Of a stretch of 64,000 nt of DNA, positions 63,954 to 64,000 are shown in pieces (positions within the stretch are counted from its first letter, which is position 1; the number at the start of each line of letters is the position of its first letter). The notes under the pieces were generated by a model. The model had not been told where the DNA came from and made no database searches. It saw nothing but the letters and a program-made list of their open reading frames with translations. The stretch comes from Rhodospirillaceae bacterium (GTDB lineage Bacteria; Pseudomonadota; Alphaproteobacteria; Rhodospirillales; Rhodospirillaceae). Both the position numbers and the translations under genes were made by a program. The DNA lies in NCBI GenBank assembly GCA_947476925.1, contig CANJSF010000006.1, forward strand, positions 1 to 64,000, written 5' to 3'.

Positions 63954-64000
63954 CGTAAACTTCCCGTTCAATTTCTTTTCATCGTGATCAATAGCTTCGG

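Noticed and set aside
1-64000. CRISPR arrays, insertion sequences, prophage or integrase genes
   Set aside because: No regularly spaced repeats, transposase motifs or terminal inverted repeats were seen.

Overview
The window is a GC-rich, gene-dense stretch of chromosome, most likely from an alphaproteobacterium. The signs are a SUF operon led by an Rrf2 regulator, a HIG1-type small twin-helix protein, an ECF-type BioMNY biotin importer, the PhoX/PhoD pair, Zur-controlled znuABC and many short 4-nt ATGA gene overlaps. I cannot place it below class. I saw no phage, transposase, integrase or CRISPR array, so this reads as core and niche-adaptation chromosome, not a mobile island.

Layout. 2-3000: tRNA-Val(GAC), an N-formylglutamate amidohydrolase, a frameshifted unknown gene, a HIG1-domain protein and a lone receiver protein. 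3006-9692 (minus strand): a complete SUF iron-sulfur assembly operon in the order Rrf2 regulator, sufB, sufC, sufD, sufS, sufU, sufT, sufA, with a palindromic candidate operator in front. 9768-13552: a short formyltransferase, then divergent znuA and zur-znuC-znuB around a perfect ATGTTATAACAT operator. 13566-16301: an orphan KdpD/KdpE-like two-component pair with no Kdp pump beside it. 16336-18738: a serine hydrolase made of two fused beta-lactamase-like units. 18858-20620: small membrane proteins and an ECF sigma factor whose 3' end carries a structured C-rich RNA and a terminator. 20717-26017: a tannase-family esterase and three tandem zinc-less MDR oxidoreductases. 26212-36991: an autotransporter, a PCu(A)C-fold protein that seems to have lost its copper ligands, a CMD/AhpD-like protein, DUF2252, a DUF1800-DUF1501 pair, small membrane proteins and a TlpA-like protein with a decayed C-terminal fragment near it. 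37133-42569: an envelope-glycan group (O-antigen ligase/polymerase family, beta-propeller protein, GT4 glycosyltransferase), then an SDR and an MFS exporter. 42620-44718: an OmpR-type two-component system. 45514-47665: three tandem secreted proteins with related C-terminal surface-antigen-like regions.

48198-53996 (minus strand) looks like one transcription unit: two DUF1330-type genes, bioM, bioN, bioY, an AMP-forming acyl-CoA ligase and a thiolase. Most junctions overlap by 4 nt, which ties biotin import to an acyl-CoA module that could feed pimelate-type precursors (inference). 54129-57235 holds yaaA, an oligopeptide-binding protein and an AlkA-type glycosylase. 57320-63580 is a phosphate-starvation locus: PhoX, a TonB-dependent receptor and PhoD, with Pho-box-like direct repeats in front of the receptor and of phoD.

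The observations I rate highest are the Pho-box pair linking an outer-membrane receptor to two secreted phosphatases, the biotin/ligase/thiolase unit with a substituted thiolase cysteine, and the candidate C-rich RNA behind the sigma factor gene. I did not find an obviously new multi-gene defence or conflict system.
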